Below, piece after piece: positions 31,805-40,148 of a stretch of DNA of 45,895 nucleotides (its first letter is position 1; each line of letters opens with the position of its first letter). The stretch spans positions 1 to 45,895 of the forward strand of contig ONKF01000033.1 of the NCBI GenBank assembly GCA_900318335.1, in the 5' to 3' direction. The notes below the pieces were generated by a model. The model ran no database searches. It was not told where the DNA came from and saw nothing but the letters and a program-made list of their open reading frames with translations. Made by a program: the position numbers and the translations under genes. This DNA comes from an uncultured Prevotellaceae bacterium (GTDB lineage: Bacteria; Bacteroidota; Bacteroidia; Bacteroidales; Muribaculaceae).

Positions 31805-32920
31805 TTATTTGTCGAGCAGGCGATAGAACGTGGGCTGGTAGTCTTTCTCGACCAGTTCGGGATGGAAGATGGCGACAAAGTCCTTGAGCAAGACGTCGGG
31901 TTTGACGGGAGCGATTTCGTAATAGGGCGTCTGCTTCATGTTGCAGTAGATGACCTTTTTCTCCTTGAAAGCCTTGAACATTTCGTTTCGCGGCTCACTG
32001 GCCTTCAGGGCCTCGTAGGAGAATTCGCCCTGGTAACTGTTCAGGATGCGCCAGTAGTCGGCGTTGGCCGATAGGGCATACATCTTCTCAAATTCAAGGT
32101 CCTCACCCGAGGTCTCGTCATCGTTGATGACATAGTCGGCTCCCGCGTCACGGAAGATTTGGGCCAAATAGTTCTTGCCACCCACGGCATGCCAGTTGCC
32201 GTAGTGCATCTCGCCGCTGGTGACGGTGGGACGCTGCTCCACCTTGGCGGCCTTCTCTTTCAGTTCATTGTAGCGGCTCTCGATGCCAGCGAAAATCTCG
32301 GCGGCTTCTTTTTCCTTGCCGATGAACATGCCGATAAATTTTATCCATTCGGCCTGTCCCAGCGGGTCAAGTTCCTTATATCCGAGGTGGGGCACGAGTG
32401 TGATGCCGATTTCCTTGATGGCATCATAACCGCCACGCTTGGACGGCGAAATGAAGATGACGTCAGGGTTGGCTGCCATGACCACTTCGGGGTCAAATTC
32501 ACCCTCCATGCCGATTTTGACAATTCGCCCGTCCTTGACACGGGCTTTGATGTCTTCGTTAAAGAGGTTCTTGGTGCCGGTGATGCCCTTAACCACGTCG
32601 TGTGCGTCAAGGATGGTGAAATTGGACAGTTGCAGCGAGGTCATGCAGATGGTACGTTCGATGGGTACCTTGACCTTGACGTAACCCTCGGGAACTGCCG
32701 CATCGGCATCGTGCACAAGAGCAAAATGGTCTTTTTTACCCACGTCAACCAGCCGGATGCCGGCCGAGTCGCGAACGCTGAATCCAGTGGCATACTTCAC
32801 GGTCACTTCTTCCATCGAATCGGTGCCCGACTGTGACTGCTTATCGCCCTGTGCTGAGCAGGCGCAAAGCAGCACTAAAACTGCAAATATTCCAAATAAT
32901 TTCTTCATTCCTTTGTTCAT
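31805..32920 (-). CDS. btuF: Corrinoid ABC transporter substrate-binding lipoprotein (BtuF/FecB family)
   Basis: A 371-residue lipoprotein with signal GMKKLFGIFAVLVLLCACSA (lipidated Cys after LLCA). The periplasmic-binding fold has VPIERTICMTSLQLSNFTIL, NPDVIFISPSKRGGYDAIKE and VPHLGYKELDPLGQAEWIKF. It is longer than E. coli BtuF, as is usual in Bacteroidetes. It is predicted to hand corrinoid to BtuC. ATG 32920 gives about a 10-base leader from the -7 box at 32934; an alternative start is 32908 (MKKLF). It is the first gene of a btuF-btuC unit lacking btuD. Confidence 0.9.
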   Translation of the reverse strand: MNKGMKKLFGIFAVLVLLCACSAQGDKQSQSGTDSMEEVTVKYATGFSVRDSAGIRLVDVGKKDHFALVHDADAAVPEGYVKVKVPIERTICMTSLQLSNFTILDAHDVVKGITGTKNLFNEDIKARVKDGRIVKIGMEGEFDPEVVMAANPDVIFISPSKRGGYDAIKEIGITLVPHLGYKELDPLGQAEWIKFIGMFIGKEKEAAEIFAGIESRYNELKEKAAKVEQRPTVTSGEMHYGNWHAVGGKNYLAQIFRDAGADYVINDDETSGEDLEFEKMYALSANADYWRILNSYQGEFSYEALKASEPRNEMFKAFKEKKVIYCNMKQTPYYEIAPVKPDVLLKDFVAIFHPELVEKDYQPTFYRLLDK

Positions 32921-32933
32921 CTGATTTATGGTA

Positions 32934-32993
32934 CAAAGGTACTACTTTTTTAGGGAACGGATGGCCGTAAACACTGAATATTTTGTACCTTTG
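32934..32993. promoter_or_regulatory. Divergent promoters of btuF and cobS
   Basis: Minus-strand TACCTTTG at 32934-32941 serves btuF; plus-strand TACCTTTG at 32986-32993 serves cobS. The two boxes are only 44 bp apart, with no room for a riboswitch. The cobS start codon lies 5 bp past its box, implying a leaderless message. Confidence 0.7.
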
Positions 32994-32998
32994 CAGGT

Positions 32999-33787
32999 AT
33001 GGAAGAGACAACTGAGAAAAACAAGTGGTATCAAGTCCTGTGGGCTGCGCTGATTTTCTTCACCAGGCTGCCGTTTTGGCGTGTCTATCAGCCGCCACAA
33101 GCGTGTTATAAGGCGGTTGTTGAGTTCTGGCCATTGACCGGCTGGCTCACGGGTGGAGCAATGGCTGCAACGCTGTATCTTGTCAGCCTGGTATTGCCAT
33201 GGCCCGTGGCTGTGATTGCCGCTATTATAGTGAGGTTGCTCATTACGGGAGCATTGCATGAGGACGGCCTGGCCGATTTCCTTGATGGTTTTGGCGGCGG
33301 TGGTGGCCGTGACCGCATCCTCGCTATCATGAAGGACTCCCACATCGGCACCTATGGTGTGCTGGGTCTCATCCTCTACCTGTCGTTATTGGGAGCTGCA
33401 CTTTATAGCATGACCCCGATAATTGCCGCGCTCACTGTCTTTGCCGCTGACCCGTTTTCCAAGATGGTCGCCAGCCAACTGATCAATATGCTCCCCTATG
33501 CCCGGCGTGAGGAAGAAGCAAAGAACAAGACCGTTTACCGCAAGCCCAGCCTGGCTGCCGGATTGAGCCTGACTGTCCAGGGTTTATTACCGATGGCCTT
33601 GATGATCTGGCTGACGGGCATCAGTTGGTATTTCGTTATCGCTATACCTGCTGTGGTGATGTATTTCCTGTACTTGCTCATGCTGCGCAAGATTAAGGGT
33701 TACACGGGCGACTGCTGCGGTGCCGTGTGCTTGCTGGTTGAACTGGCGGTTTATCTGACGGCTATTATTCAATTCATTAATAGTTGA
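32999..33787 (+). CDS. cobS: Adenosylcobinamide-GDP ribazoletransferase (cobalamin synthase)
   Basis: A 262-residue inner-membrane enzyme joining adenosylcobinamide-GDP with alpha-ribazole (phosphate), the last assembly step of B12. The family signature is HEDGLADFLDGFGGG (about residues 84-98), with MKDSHIGTYGVLGLIL next and several hydrophobic segments. The usual FFTRLPF opening is present at about 19-25, so the annotated N-terminus has about 10 extra residues. The leaderless promoter position supports ATG 32999. It is first in the operon cobS-cobC-cobU-cobT. Confidence 0.95.
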   Translation: MEETTEKNKWYQVLWAALIFFTRLPFWRVYQPPQACYKAVVEFWPLTGWLTGGAMAATLYLVSLVLPWPVAVIAAIIVRLLITGALHEDGLADFLDGFGGGGGRDRILAIMKDSHIGTYGVLGLILYLSLLGAALYSMTPIIAALTVFAADPFSKMVASQLINMLPYARREEEAKNKTVYRKPSLAAGLSLTVQGLLPMALMIWLTGISWYFVIAIPAVVMYFLYLLMLRKIKGYTGDCCGAVCLLVELAVYLTAIIQFINS

Positions 33788-33793
33788 ACTTTT

Positions 33794-34324
33794 ATGGATA
33801 TCATCTTAATAAGACACACCAGTGTTGATGTGCCCAAGGGGACTTGCTACGGGTGGACCGATGTGCCCGTGCGTAATACCTTTGAGAAAGAGGCCGAGGT
33901 GACGCGCCAGTCGCTGGAGCCGTTTCTGCCATTTGACAAGGTGTTCTCGTCGCCACTGACACGCGCCCGTAAACTGGCGGCCTATTGCGGTTACCCCGAT
34001 GCCGAGACCGATGACCGCCTGAAGGAGATGAACATGGGCGAGTGGGAAATGCAGCTGTATGACAAAATCAAGGACCCGCACTTGCAGGAGTGGTATGATG
34101 ATTATATCCACCAGCCCACGACAGGCGGTGAGAGTTTCCTGCAACAGTACCAGCGTGTGGCGGCTTTCCTTGACGAACTCAAGGGCAAGCCCTACCAGCG
34201 GGTGGCCATTTTTGCCCATGCGGGGGTGCTTATCAGCGCGGGACTTTACGGCGGATTGTATTCGTGGGACAACGCATGGGACAATCTGGCCGATTACGGG
34301 GAGTTTATTGTAATTAGGAATTAG
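33794..34324 (+). CDS. cobC: Alpha-ribazole phosphatase, histidine phosphatase family
   Basis: A 176-residue cytoplasmic phosphatase. The catalytic motif is ILIRHTSVDVPKGTCYGWTD (nucleophile His 8), with SSPLTRARKLA and the second histidine in IFAHAGVLI. It removes the phosphate from alpha-ribazole 5'-phosphate or adenosylcobalamin phosphate. It starts 6 bp after the cobS stop, so the two are cotranscribed. Confidence 0.93.
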   Translation: MDIILIRHTSVDVPKGTCYGWTDVPVRNTFEKEAEVTRQSLEPFLPFDKVFSSPLTRARKLAAYCGYPDAETDDRLKEMNMGEWEMQLYDKIKDPHLQEWYDDYIHQPTTGGESFLQQYQRVAAFLDELKGKPYQRVAIFAHAGVLISAGLYGGLYSWDNAWDNLADYGEFIVIRN

Positions 34325-34374
34325 GGATCGGCATCCGCGTTCTTGCAACTTAGAACTTAAAACTTATAACTCTT
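34325..34374 (+). repeat. GGCATCCGC intra-operon repeat, copy 1
   Basis: The cobC-cobU gap carries GGGATCGGCATCCGCGTTCT followed by AACTTAGAACTTAAAACTTA. It shares GGCATCCGC plus TTCT and the ACTTA/ACTAA periodicity with 34884-34962 and 40104-40148. Confidence 0.6.
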
Positions 34375-34890
34375 ATGAGTAAAATAATATTAATCACTGG
34401 CGGACAGCGGTCGGGCAAGAGCAAGTATGCCGAGCAGTTGGCATTGAGCCTTGCCGACAACCCAGTGTATGTGGCGACTGCCCGTGTGTGGGACGAGGAG
34501 TTCCGTGAGCGGGTGCGCCGTCACCAGGAACGCCGCGGCCCGCAGTGGACCAATATCGAGGAGGAGAAATACCTGAGTCGGCATGACTTGACGGGGCGCG
34601 TGGCGGTGATTGACTGCGTGACGCTGTGGCTGACCAATTTCTTCTTCGAGAATCAGAATCAAGACACACAGCAGGTTTTAGAGGTTGCCCAAGCGGAGTT
34701 TGACCGTTTCACAGCCCAGGATGCGACCTTAATTTTCGTGACCAACGAGATCGGGAGTGGTGGCGTGAGCGTGGATGCCGTGCAACGGCGGTTTACCGAC
34801 CTTCAAGGCTGGATGAACCAGTACATTGCAAGCCGTGCCGACGAGGTCATCCTCATGGTATCGGGAATCCCGGTAAGGGTTAAAAGTTAA
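34375..34890 (+). CDS. cobU: Adenosylcobinamide kinase / adenosylcobinamide-phosphate guanylyltransferase
   Basis: A 171-residue bifunctional enzyme that phosphorylates adenosylcobinamide and activates it as the GDP derivative. Motifs: P-loop ITGGQRSGKSKYAEQ (residues 6-20), the VRRHQERRGPQW segment with the guanylylated histidine, DCVTLWLTNFFF, and VTNEIGSGGVSVDAVQRRFT. The protein ends GIPVRVKS, and its stop codon falls at the start of a dispersed TTAATAG repeat. Confidence 0.96.
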   Translation: MSKIILITGGQRSGKSKYAEQLALSLADNPVYVATARVWDEEFRERVRRHQERRGPQWTNIEEEKYLSRHDLTGRVAVIDCVTLWLTNFFFENQNQDTQQVLEVAQAEFDRFTAQDATLIFVTNEIGSGGVSVDAVQRRFTDLQGWMNQYIASRADEVILMVSGIPVRVKS

Positions 34891-34962
34891 TAGTTAATAG
34901 AGAATAGTTAATAGTTGGCATCCGCTTTCTGAAAACTAAGGACTAAGGACTAAAAACTAAGA
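34884..34962 (+). repeat. TTAATAG / GGCATCCGC intra-operon repeat, copy 2
   Basis: AGTTAATAGTTAATAGAGAA, then TAGTTAATAGTTGGCATCCG, then tandem ACTAAGG/ACTAAAA units up to the cobT start. The leading TTAATAG supplies the cobU stop. The same string in the same sense relative to transcription lies between cbiA and pduO. Confidence 0.75.
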
Positions 34963-36006
34963 ATGAAACAATTCAAAATACAACATACCGACAAGTCGAT
35001 GGCTGATGCCATCCAGCAGAAAATCGACCACTTGAACAAACCTAAAGGCTCACTGGGCCGCCTTGAGGAATTGGCTTTGCAGATTTGCCTCATCCAGCAG
35101 ACCTTGACACCCAGCCTCAACCATCCCTGCCACCTGCTGCTGGGTGGTGACCATGGCATTGAGCGCGAGGGCGTGAGCGTGTCGCCTCGTGAGGTCACTT
35201 GGCAGCAGATGATCAATTTCACCCGTGGTGGTGGCGGCGTGAATATGTTCTGCCGCCAACATGGCTTCAAGTTGCGCATCGTGGATACGGGCGTGGATTA
35301 TGACCTGAGTCATGTCGATGGCATCATCGACCGCAAGATTGCCCCCGGTACCCGCAATGTCTTGCACGAGCCCGCCATGAGCGAGGAGGAGTTTGACCGC
35401 GCCATTCAAGTCGGGTGTGACCTGGTGGATGACTGCGTTGGCGAGGGGTGCCAGGTGCTGTGCGTCGGCGAAATGGGCATTGCCAACACCTCGCCATCGA
35501 GCATATGGATGAGCCTGTTCGGCAACATTCCCTTGGATGAGTGTATCGGTGCGGGAGCGGGGCTTGACCATCCCGGCATCCGGCACAAGCGCGAAATCCT
35601 CGCCCAAGCCTTGAAGCATTACCGTGAGACGATGGAGGACACGACCGAGAATGCCATCCGCTATTTCGGTGGATTTGAAATGGTTACGGCCATTGGAGCG
35701 ATGCTGAGAGGGGCCGAGAAACACCTTGTCGTACTGGTTGACGGCTTTATTATGACCGCTTGTGCCATCGCCGCCATTCAACTCTATCCCGCTGCCCAGG
35801 ATTACATGATTTTCACCCATTGCGGTGACGAGAGCGGACACCGCCGCATGCTCGACATCGTCCATGCCAAGCCCATCCTCAATCTTGGCCTTCGTCTGGG
35901 CGAGGGGACCGGTGCCCTGTGCGCTTATCCCATCATCGATTCGGCCGTGAGGATGATCAACGAGATGAACAACTTCGACACCGCTTACATCACCAAATAC
36001 TTCTAA
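34963..36006 (+). CDS. cobT: Nicotinate-nucleotide:dimethylbenzimidazole phosphoribosyltransferase
   Basis: A 347-residue cytoplasmic enzyme making alpha-ribazole phosphate from a lower-ligand base and nicotinate mononucleotide. Motifs: DHLNKPKGSLGRLEELALQI-type opening, LLGGDHGIEREGVSVSPREV, GEMGIANTSPSS, GAGAGLDHPGI and the catalytic-Glu region LGLRLGEGTGALCAYPIIDS. No bluB or bza genes are in the window, so the lower-ligand base must come from elsewhere or be scavenged. Confidence 0.96.
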   Translation: MKQFKIQHTDKSMADAIQQKIDHLNKPKGSLGRLEELALQICLIQQTLTPSLNHPCHLLLGGDHGIEREGVSVSPREVTWQQMINFTRGGGGVNMFCRQHGFKLRIVDTGVDYDLSHVDGIIDRKIAPGTRNVLHEPAMSEEEFDRAIQVGCDLVDDCVGEGCQVLCVGEMGIANTSPSSIWMSLFGNIPLDECIGAGAGLDHPGIRHKREILAQALKHYRETMEDTTENAIRYFGGFEMVTAIGAMLRGAEKHLVVLVDGFIMTACAIAAIQLYPAAQDYMIFTHCGDESGHRRMLDIVHAKPILNLGLRLGEGTGALCAYPIIDSAVRMINEMNNFDTAYITKYF

Positions 36007-36038
36007 GAGAAATCGGCACTACAATAGCAAATTTTCAA

Positions 36039-36110
36039 ACTACGAATTTCACGAATTATACTAAATTGACGCAATGAATTCAATTAGTAAAATTAGCGAA
36101 ATTCGTAGTT
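36039..36110. repeat. ACTACGAATT inverted repeat, copy 3
   Basis: ACTACGAATTTCACGAATTA mirrors AATTAGCGAAATTCGTAGTT between the convergent cobT and cbiB genes. It may act as a terminator here. A second inner symmetry, GAATTCAATTAG, lies in the loop. Confidence 0.85.
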
Positions 36111-36119
36111 AATTTATTG

Positions 36120-37046
36120 CTATCGCAGATAGATTGCCAACAATGTCAAGGCAAGCATCAGGACCTCGGAGAGGCGGTTGATGCGGGTGGCGGTGTGCAT
36201 GTCCTGGGTGGTGAGATTGCGGTCGTTCTCACCGATGTAGGGCTTGTCGAAAAGTTCGCCAAAGTAGTAGTGGGGACCGCCGAAGCGGCAGTTAAGCGCG
36301 CCAGCGAGGGCGGCTTCGGGATAGCCACTGTTGGGGCTGGCGTGGCGGCGGCCGTTTTTCCACACGAATTTCAGGAGAGATAATTTGCCCGATGCGATGA
36401 CCATCAGCAGGGCGGTCAGTCGGGCGGGAATATAATTGGCCACGTCGTCGATGTGGGCAGCCCAACAGCCGAAGTCCTTGTAACGCTCAGTGCGGTAACC
36501 GATCATCGAGTCAAGGGTGTTGACCATCTTGTAGGCCAGCATACCGGGAGTGCCCAGCAAGGCCAGCCAGAACAGTGGGGCAATCACGCCGTCGCTCAGG
36601 TTTTCGGCAAGGGTCTCCAGGGCAGCGGTGCGCACTTCCTGGGCAGTGAGTTGTGAGGTGTCGCGCCCCACAATGCGTGCCACCTGCTGGCGTCCCTCGT
36701 CCAGCGAGCGGTCCAGTGCGAGGAACACCTCTCTCACCTCGCGGATGAGTGTCGTTCCTGCCAAGCAGTAGAAAATGATGATGGTGTCTAAAATCAGCCA
36801 CAAAATCATGTTGGGTATCAGCCGCTTGAGCCCCCACACGACAAAGAACACCAACAAGATGTAACATACCGCCATCACGGCACCCTTGGCCATGCGGTGT
36901 GCACCATGGTTGAGGCGGTGCTCGCCCCATGAAATCATCTTGCCGAACCACACGACGGGATGCGGCAACCCTGACGGGTCACCCAAAAAGAAATCCAGCA
37001 ACCATCCCAGCAGCAACGGCAATATGATTATCAATATCTCGTTCAT
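36120..37046 (-). CDS. cbiB: Adenosylcobinamide-phosphate synthase
   Basis: An inner-membrane enzyme attaching aminopropanol phosphate to adenosylcobyric acid. I take ATG 37046 (MNEILIIILPLLLGWLLDFF, 308 residues). The frame extends 16 codons further only because it runs through the AACAATAAG repeat. Family motifs: LDFFLGDPSGLPHPVVWFGK, ETLAENLSDGVIAPLFWLAL, MVNTLDSMIGYRTERYKDFG and DDVANYIPARLTALL. It is last in the minus-strand operon. Confidence 0.94.
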   Translation of the reverse strand: MNEILIIILPLLLGWLLDFFLGDPSGLPHPVVWFGKMISWGEHRLNHGAHRMAKGAVMAVCYILLVFFVVWGLKRLIPNMILWLILDTIIIFYCLAGTTLIREVREVFLALDRSLDEGRQQVARIVGRDTSQLTAQEVRTAALETLAENLSDGVIAPLFWLALLGTPGMLAYKMVNTLDSMIGYRTERYKDFGCWAAHIDDVANYIPARLTALLMVIASGKLSLLKFVWKNGRRHASPNSGYPEAALAGALNCRFGGPHYYFGELFDKPYIGENDRNLTTQDMHTATRINRLSEVLMLALTLLAIYLR

Positions 37047-37060
37047 CAGTTTTAAAAAAG

Positions 37061-37136
37061 AAAACAATAAGTACAATAAAAACAATATGATCAAGAAAAC
37101 TCCTATAATTGTATTTGTTGTATTTATTGTTGTTTT
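37061..37136. repeat. AACAATAAGTACAATAA inverted repeat, copy 2
   Basis: AAAACAATAAGTACAATAAA mirrors TTGTATTTATTGTTGTTTTA. It overlaps the cobD stop codon at 37135-37137 and extends the cbiB frame upstream without adding a real start. Confidence 0.8.
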
Positions 37137-38118
37137 ATCGTGTCTTTTGAAATTGTTTTATAGTCGTGACGAGGGCATCGTTTTCGGCGGGCGATTGGGT
37201 GGCGATGCGGAAGTGGTGTGGAGTGAGGCCCGTGAAATTGGAGGCGTCGCGGATGAGGATTCCGTGCTCCCGTGCCAGGTATTCCTTCAGCTCGGCAGCA
37301 GTGGCCTGACGGATGGTGCACAGGAAGAAATTGGTCTGAGTCGGTTGTGCCTCGATGCCTTCAATATCGTTCAGCATAGCGCGCAGGCGCTGGGTCTCGG
37401 CCAGATAGGAGGTCAGGTCGGGAATGGCGGTTTCGCCTCGTTGTACAAGCCATTTGCCAGCTTCAAGCGACAGGGCATTGATGGCCCATGGACGGTACTG
37501 TTCACGCAGGCGGCTGATCACCTGTGCCGATGCCGTGACGTAGCCCAATCGCAGCCCCGGCACCGCATAGCGTTTGGTCATTGAGTGCAATAGGATGATG
37601 TCATCACGGCCTACCACATCGGCGGGTCGCAGCAAGGGTGCCATCGTATAGTCCTCGTAGGACTGGTCAACGATGAGCAGGCGATGGCGCTCGGCAAGGG
37701 CAATCACCTCCTCCGTTGCCATCACGTCGCCCGTGGGATTGTTCGGGTTGCACAGCCAGCACAGGGTGCTGTCCTCGCGTTCCTGATAACCAAACACACG
37801 GCAAGCGTCCTCATATTCCCTGAACGTGGGTTGCATGATGTGGCATGTGCCCTCGTGGCGATAGGCCTGGGCAATCAGGTAAATGGCATCCACCGCACCA
37901 CTCGTCACCAGCACCTCGTCGGGGCTGATGCCACACTCGCTGGCAATCATCCTCTCGAGCGAAGCAGCCGAAGGTTCGGGATAGGAGCGGATGGCGGCCA
38001 TACGGGTACACAGGTAGGCATCCAGCGCACTCAGGTCAGTCCCGTTGTAAATGTTGGAACTGAAGTTCATCTTGATGTTGTCGTAGCGGTATAAATCGTC
38101 GCCGTGCCCTTCAATCAT
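37135..38118 (-). CDS. cobD: L-threonine-O-3-phosphate decarboxylase (PLP aminotransferase fold)
   Basis: A 327-residue PLP enzyme making (R)-1-amino-2-propanol phosphate for CbiB. Visible: NFSSNIYNGTDLSALDAYLC, PEPSAASLERMIA, CNPNNPTGD, DQSYEDYT, and the PLP-lysine region SMTKRYAVPGLRLGYVTASA. It is somewhat shorter than Salmonella CobD (364) but complete. Its start overlaps cbiP by 8 bp, which indicates coupling. The histidinol-phosphate aminotransferase alternative is rejected because of the cob context. Confidence 0.92.
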   Translation of the reverse strand: MIEGHGDDLYRYDNIKMNFSSNIYNGTDLSALDAYLCTRMAAIRSYPEPSAASLERMIASECGISPDEVLVTSGAVDAIYLIAQAYRHEGTCHIMQPTFREYEDACRVFGYQEREDSTLCWLCNPNNPTGDVMATEEVIALAERHRLLIVDQSYEDYTMAPLLRPADVVGRDDIILLHSMTKRYAVPGLRLGYVTASAQVISRLREQYRPWAINALSLEAGKWLVQRGETAIPDLTSYLAETQRLRAMLNDIEGIEAQPTQTNFFLCTIRQATAAELKEYLAREHGILIRDASNFTGLTPHHFRIATQSPAENDALVTTIKQFQKTR

Positions 38119-39595
38119 GGTCAGTCAGGATTTTATAGATTAGGTTCATATCGACGTATTGGCGCACGTGGGCAGCCAACTTGTCGTATTGCTCTTCTTT
38201 GAAAGCCGCATAGTCAAACGGCTTGTCCCCCTCGTTGATTTTGCTCCTAAACGGTTCCAGCAGGAAATCGACAAACGGGGCATTGTCGAGGATGCCATGG
38301 ACGTAGGTGCCCATGCACTTACCGTCAACGAGATAGCCGTCTTCGCGCCCATCATCGAGGTGTAGCAGGGGGGATGGGTTGGCATTGTCCACGGGGTGGG
38401 TCTCGCCCTGGTGAATCTCGTAGCCTTGCCCATATTGGCAGGTGACTTGGCGGGTCTGCTTGTCGCCGTTCATTGTGGTGGTCATGGGCAACAGGCCCAG
38501 GCCCGGCAACCGTTCGATATCACCCTCCACGTGGTCGGGGTCCAGCACTTCCATGCCCATCATCTGGTAGCCACCGCAGATGCCCATTACCGTGGCACCC
38601 TCGCGACGGGCCCGCACAATAGCTTGGGCGCAACCGTTGCGGCGCAATTCGTACAGGTCGTGCAAGGTGGACTTTGTGCCGGGCAGGATGATAATGTCGG
38701 CCTTTTTGATATCCTCGGTATTGTTGGTGTAGAAAAGGTGGACACGGGGGTCACGCTCCAGGGCGTCAAAGTCAGTGTAATTGGACAAGTGCCGTAACAT
38801 GATGACGGCCACGTTGACCTTGCCACGCTCGGCCTGCATCGACTTTTGGGCCAATGCCACGCTGTCCTCCTCCTCGATATAAATGTCCTTGTAGTAGGGA
38901 ATTACGCCCAGCACTGGAATGCCGCAGATGTCCTCCAGCATCTTGCGTCCCTCGTCAAACAGGCGCATGTCGCCCCTGAACTTGTTGATGATAATTCCCT
39001 TGATGAGATTGCGGTCTTCGGGCGATTGCAAGGCAATGCTGCCATAGACCGAGGCAAACACACCGCCCCGGTCGATGTCACCCACGAGAATGACATCAGC
39101 ATGGGCATGGCGTGCCATGGGCAGGTTCACCAGATCAGTGTCCTTGAGGTTAATCTCAGATATGCTGCCCGCTCCCTCCATCACGATGGGATTGAAACGG
39201 GAAGCCAGACGGTCAAAGGCATCACACACCTCACGGCGGTAGTCGATGTCCGATGTGCCACGACGCCAGTAATCATAGGCATTCTTGTTGCCGATGGGCT
39301 TGCCGTGCAGGATGACTTGAGAGGTGTGGTCCGACTGGGGTTTCAACAACAGCGGGTTCATGTCGGTGTGGCAAGGAATGCCTGCTGCCTCGGCTTGAAC
39401 GGCCTGGGCACGGCCGATTTCATAGCCTTCGGGCGTGGCAAAGGAGTTCAATGCCATATTTTGGGCCTTGAACGGGGCGGGACTGTAGCCGTCCTGCTTG
39501 AAAATTCGGCAGAAAGCAGCCGCAACGACGCTCTTGCCCACGTCGCTGCCCGTCCCGGCAAACATCACTGGATGCAATCGTTGATGGGTGTTCAT
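38111..39595 (-). CDS. cbiP: Cobyric acid synthase (glutamine-dependent amidase)
   Basis: A 494-residue cytoplasmic enzyme amidating four carboxylates of the corrin ring. The N-terminal dethiobiotin-synthetase-like ATPase has VMFAGTGSDVGKSVVAAAFC, FKAQNMALNSFATPEGYEIG, and VMEGAGSISEINL. The C-terminal glutamine amidotransferase has GICGGYQMMG with the catalytic cysteine, and HGILDNAPF. It overlaps pduO by 4 bp and cobD by 8 bp. Confidence 0.96.
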   Translation of the reverse strand: MNTHQRLHPVMFAGTGSDVGKSVVAAAFCRIFKQDGYSPAPFKAQNMALNSFATPEGYEIGRAQAVQAEAAGIPCHTDMNPLLLKPQSDHTSQVILHGKPIGNKNAYDYWRRGTSDIDYRREVCDAFDRLASRFNPIVMEGAGSISEINLKDTDLVNLPMARHAHADVILVGDIDRGGVFASVYGSIALQSPEDRNLIKGIIINKFRGDMRLFDEGRKMLEDICGIPVLGVIPYYKDIYIEEEDSVALAQKSMQAERGKVNVAVIMLRHLSNYTDFDALERDPRVHLFYTNNTEDIKKADIIILPGTKSTLHDLYELRRNGCAQAIVRARREGATVMGICGGYQMMGMEVLDPDHVEGDIERLPGLGLLPMTTTMNGDKQTRQVTCQYGQGYEIHQGETHPVDNANPSPLLHLDDGREDGYLVDGKCMGTYVHGILDNAPFVDFLLEPFRSKINEGDKPFDYAAFKEEQYDKLAAHVRQYVDMNLIYKILTDHD

Positions 39596-40092
39596 TCTTT
39601 CTCGTTGGCTAAGACAAACAGATAATCGGACAGGCGGTTCATCATCACCAGCACATTGTCGTTAACGGGGTGTTTCCGATTCAGCGACCACAGGCGGCGT
39701 TCCACCATGCGCGCGTGAGTGCGGACTAAATGGACAAACGCGGACAACTGTGAACCGCCACCAGGCACAACAAAACCACCCTGATAGTCAGCACGGTCAA
39801 TGGCCTGCTCCAACTCTGCGGTAATCTCACCGGCATGGAGTTCACGGGGATTGACACACCCCTCAGGTGTGGCAATATGACTCATCACCACCATCAATTC
39901 GCGCTGCACAGCGAGAATGAGCCGGGCATTCCCCTCGTCATCGCCGAGCATAGACCGCACGATACCCAAATGGGCATTGAGCTGATCTATCAGCCCGTTA
40001 GCCTCGATGCGCGGGTCATCCTTGGGGACCCTCACCCCGTCGCGCAGGCTGGTCATGCCCTCATCCCCGGTCTTGGTATATATCTGTTTCAT
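39592..40092 (-). CDS. pduO: ATP:cob(I)alamin adenosyltransferase, PduO type
   Basis: A 166-residue enzyme transferring adenosyl from ATP to reduced corrinoid cobalt. The PduO signature is present: MKQIYTKTGDEGMTSLRDG near the N-terminus, ANGLIDQLNAHLG, and the C-terminal RTHARMVERRLWSLNRKHPV helix, which lines the active site. In the operon it serves the step before CbiP. Confidence 0.93.
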   Translation of the reverse strand: MKQIYTKTGDEGMTSLRDGVRVPKDDPRIEANGLIDQLNAHLGIVRSMLGDDEGNARLILAVQRELMVVMSHIATPEGCVNPRELHAGEITAELEQAIDRADYQGGFVVPGGGSQLSAFVHLVRTHARMVERRLWSLNRKHPVNDNVLVMMNRLSDYLFVLANEKE

Positions 40093-40103
40093 GATTAGTT
40101 TTT

Positions 40104-40148
40104 CATCTATCAGAAGGCGGATGCCAACTATTAACTATTCTCTATTAA
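40104..40148 (-). repeat. TTAATAG / GGCATCCGC intra-operon repeat, copy 3
   Basis: On the minus strand TTAGTTAATAGAGAATAGTT, then AATAGTTGGCATCCGCCTTC. This is nearly the same string as at 34884, in the same sense relative to transcription. The cbiA frame ends inside it: its last residues LVNRE and stop are repeat-encoded. Confidence 0.8.

Noticed and set aside
37047-37094. Upstream extension of CbiB to 37094
   Set aside because: The extra 16 residues come from the AACAATAAG repeat; family members begin at the MNEILII position.
37135-38118. Histidinol-phosphate aminotransferase as an alternative for the PLP enzyme
   Set aside because: Its place and overlap within the cbiA-pduO-cbiP-cbiB operon fit threonine-phosphate decarboxylase; no his genes are nearby.
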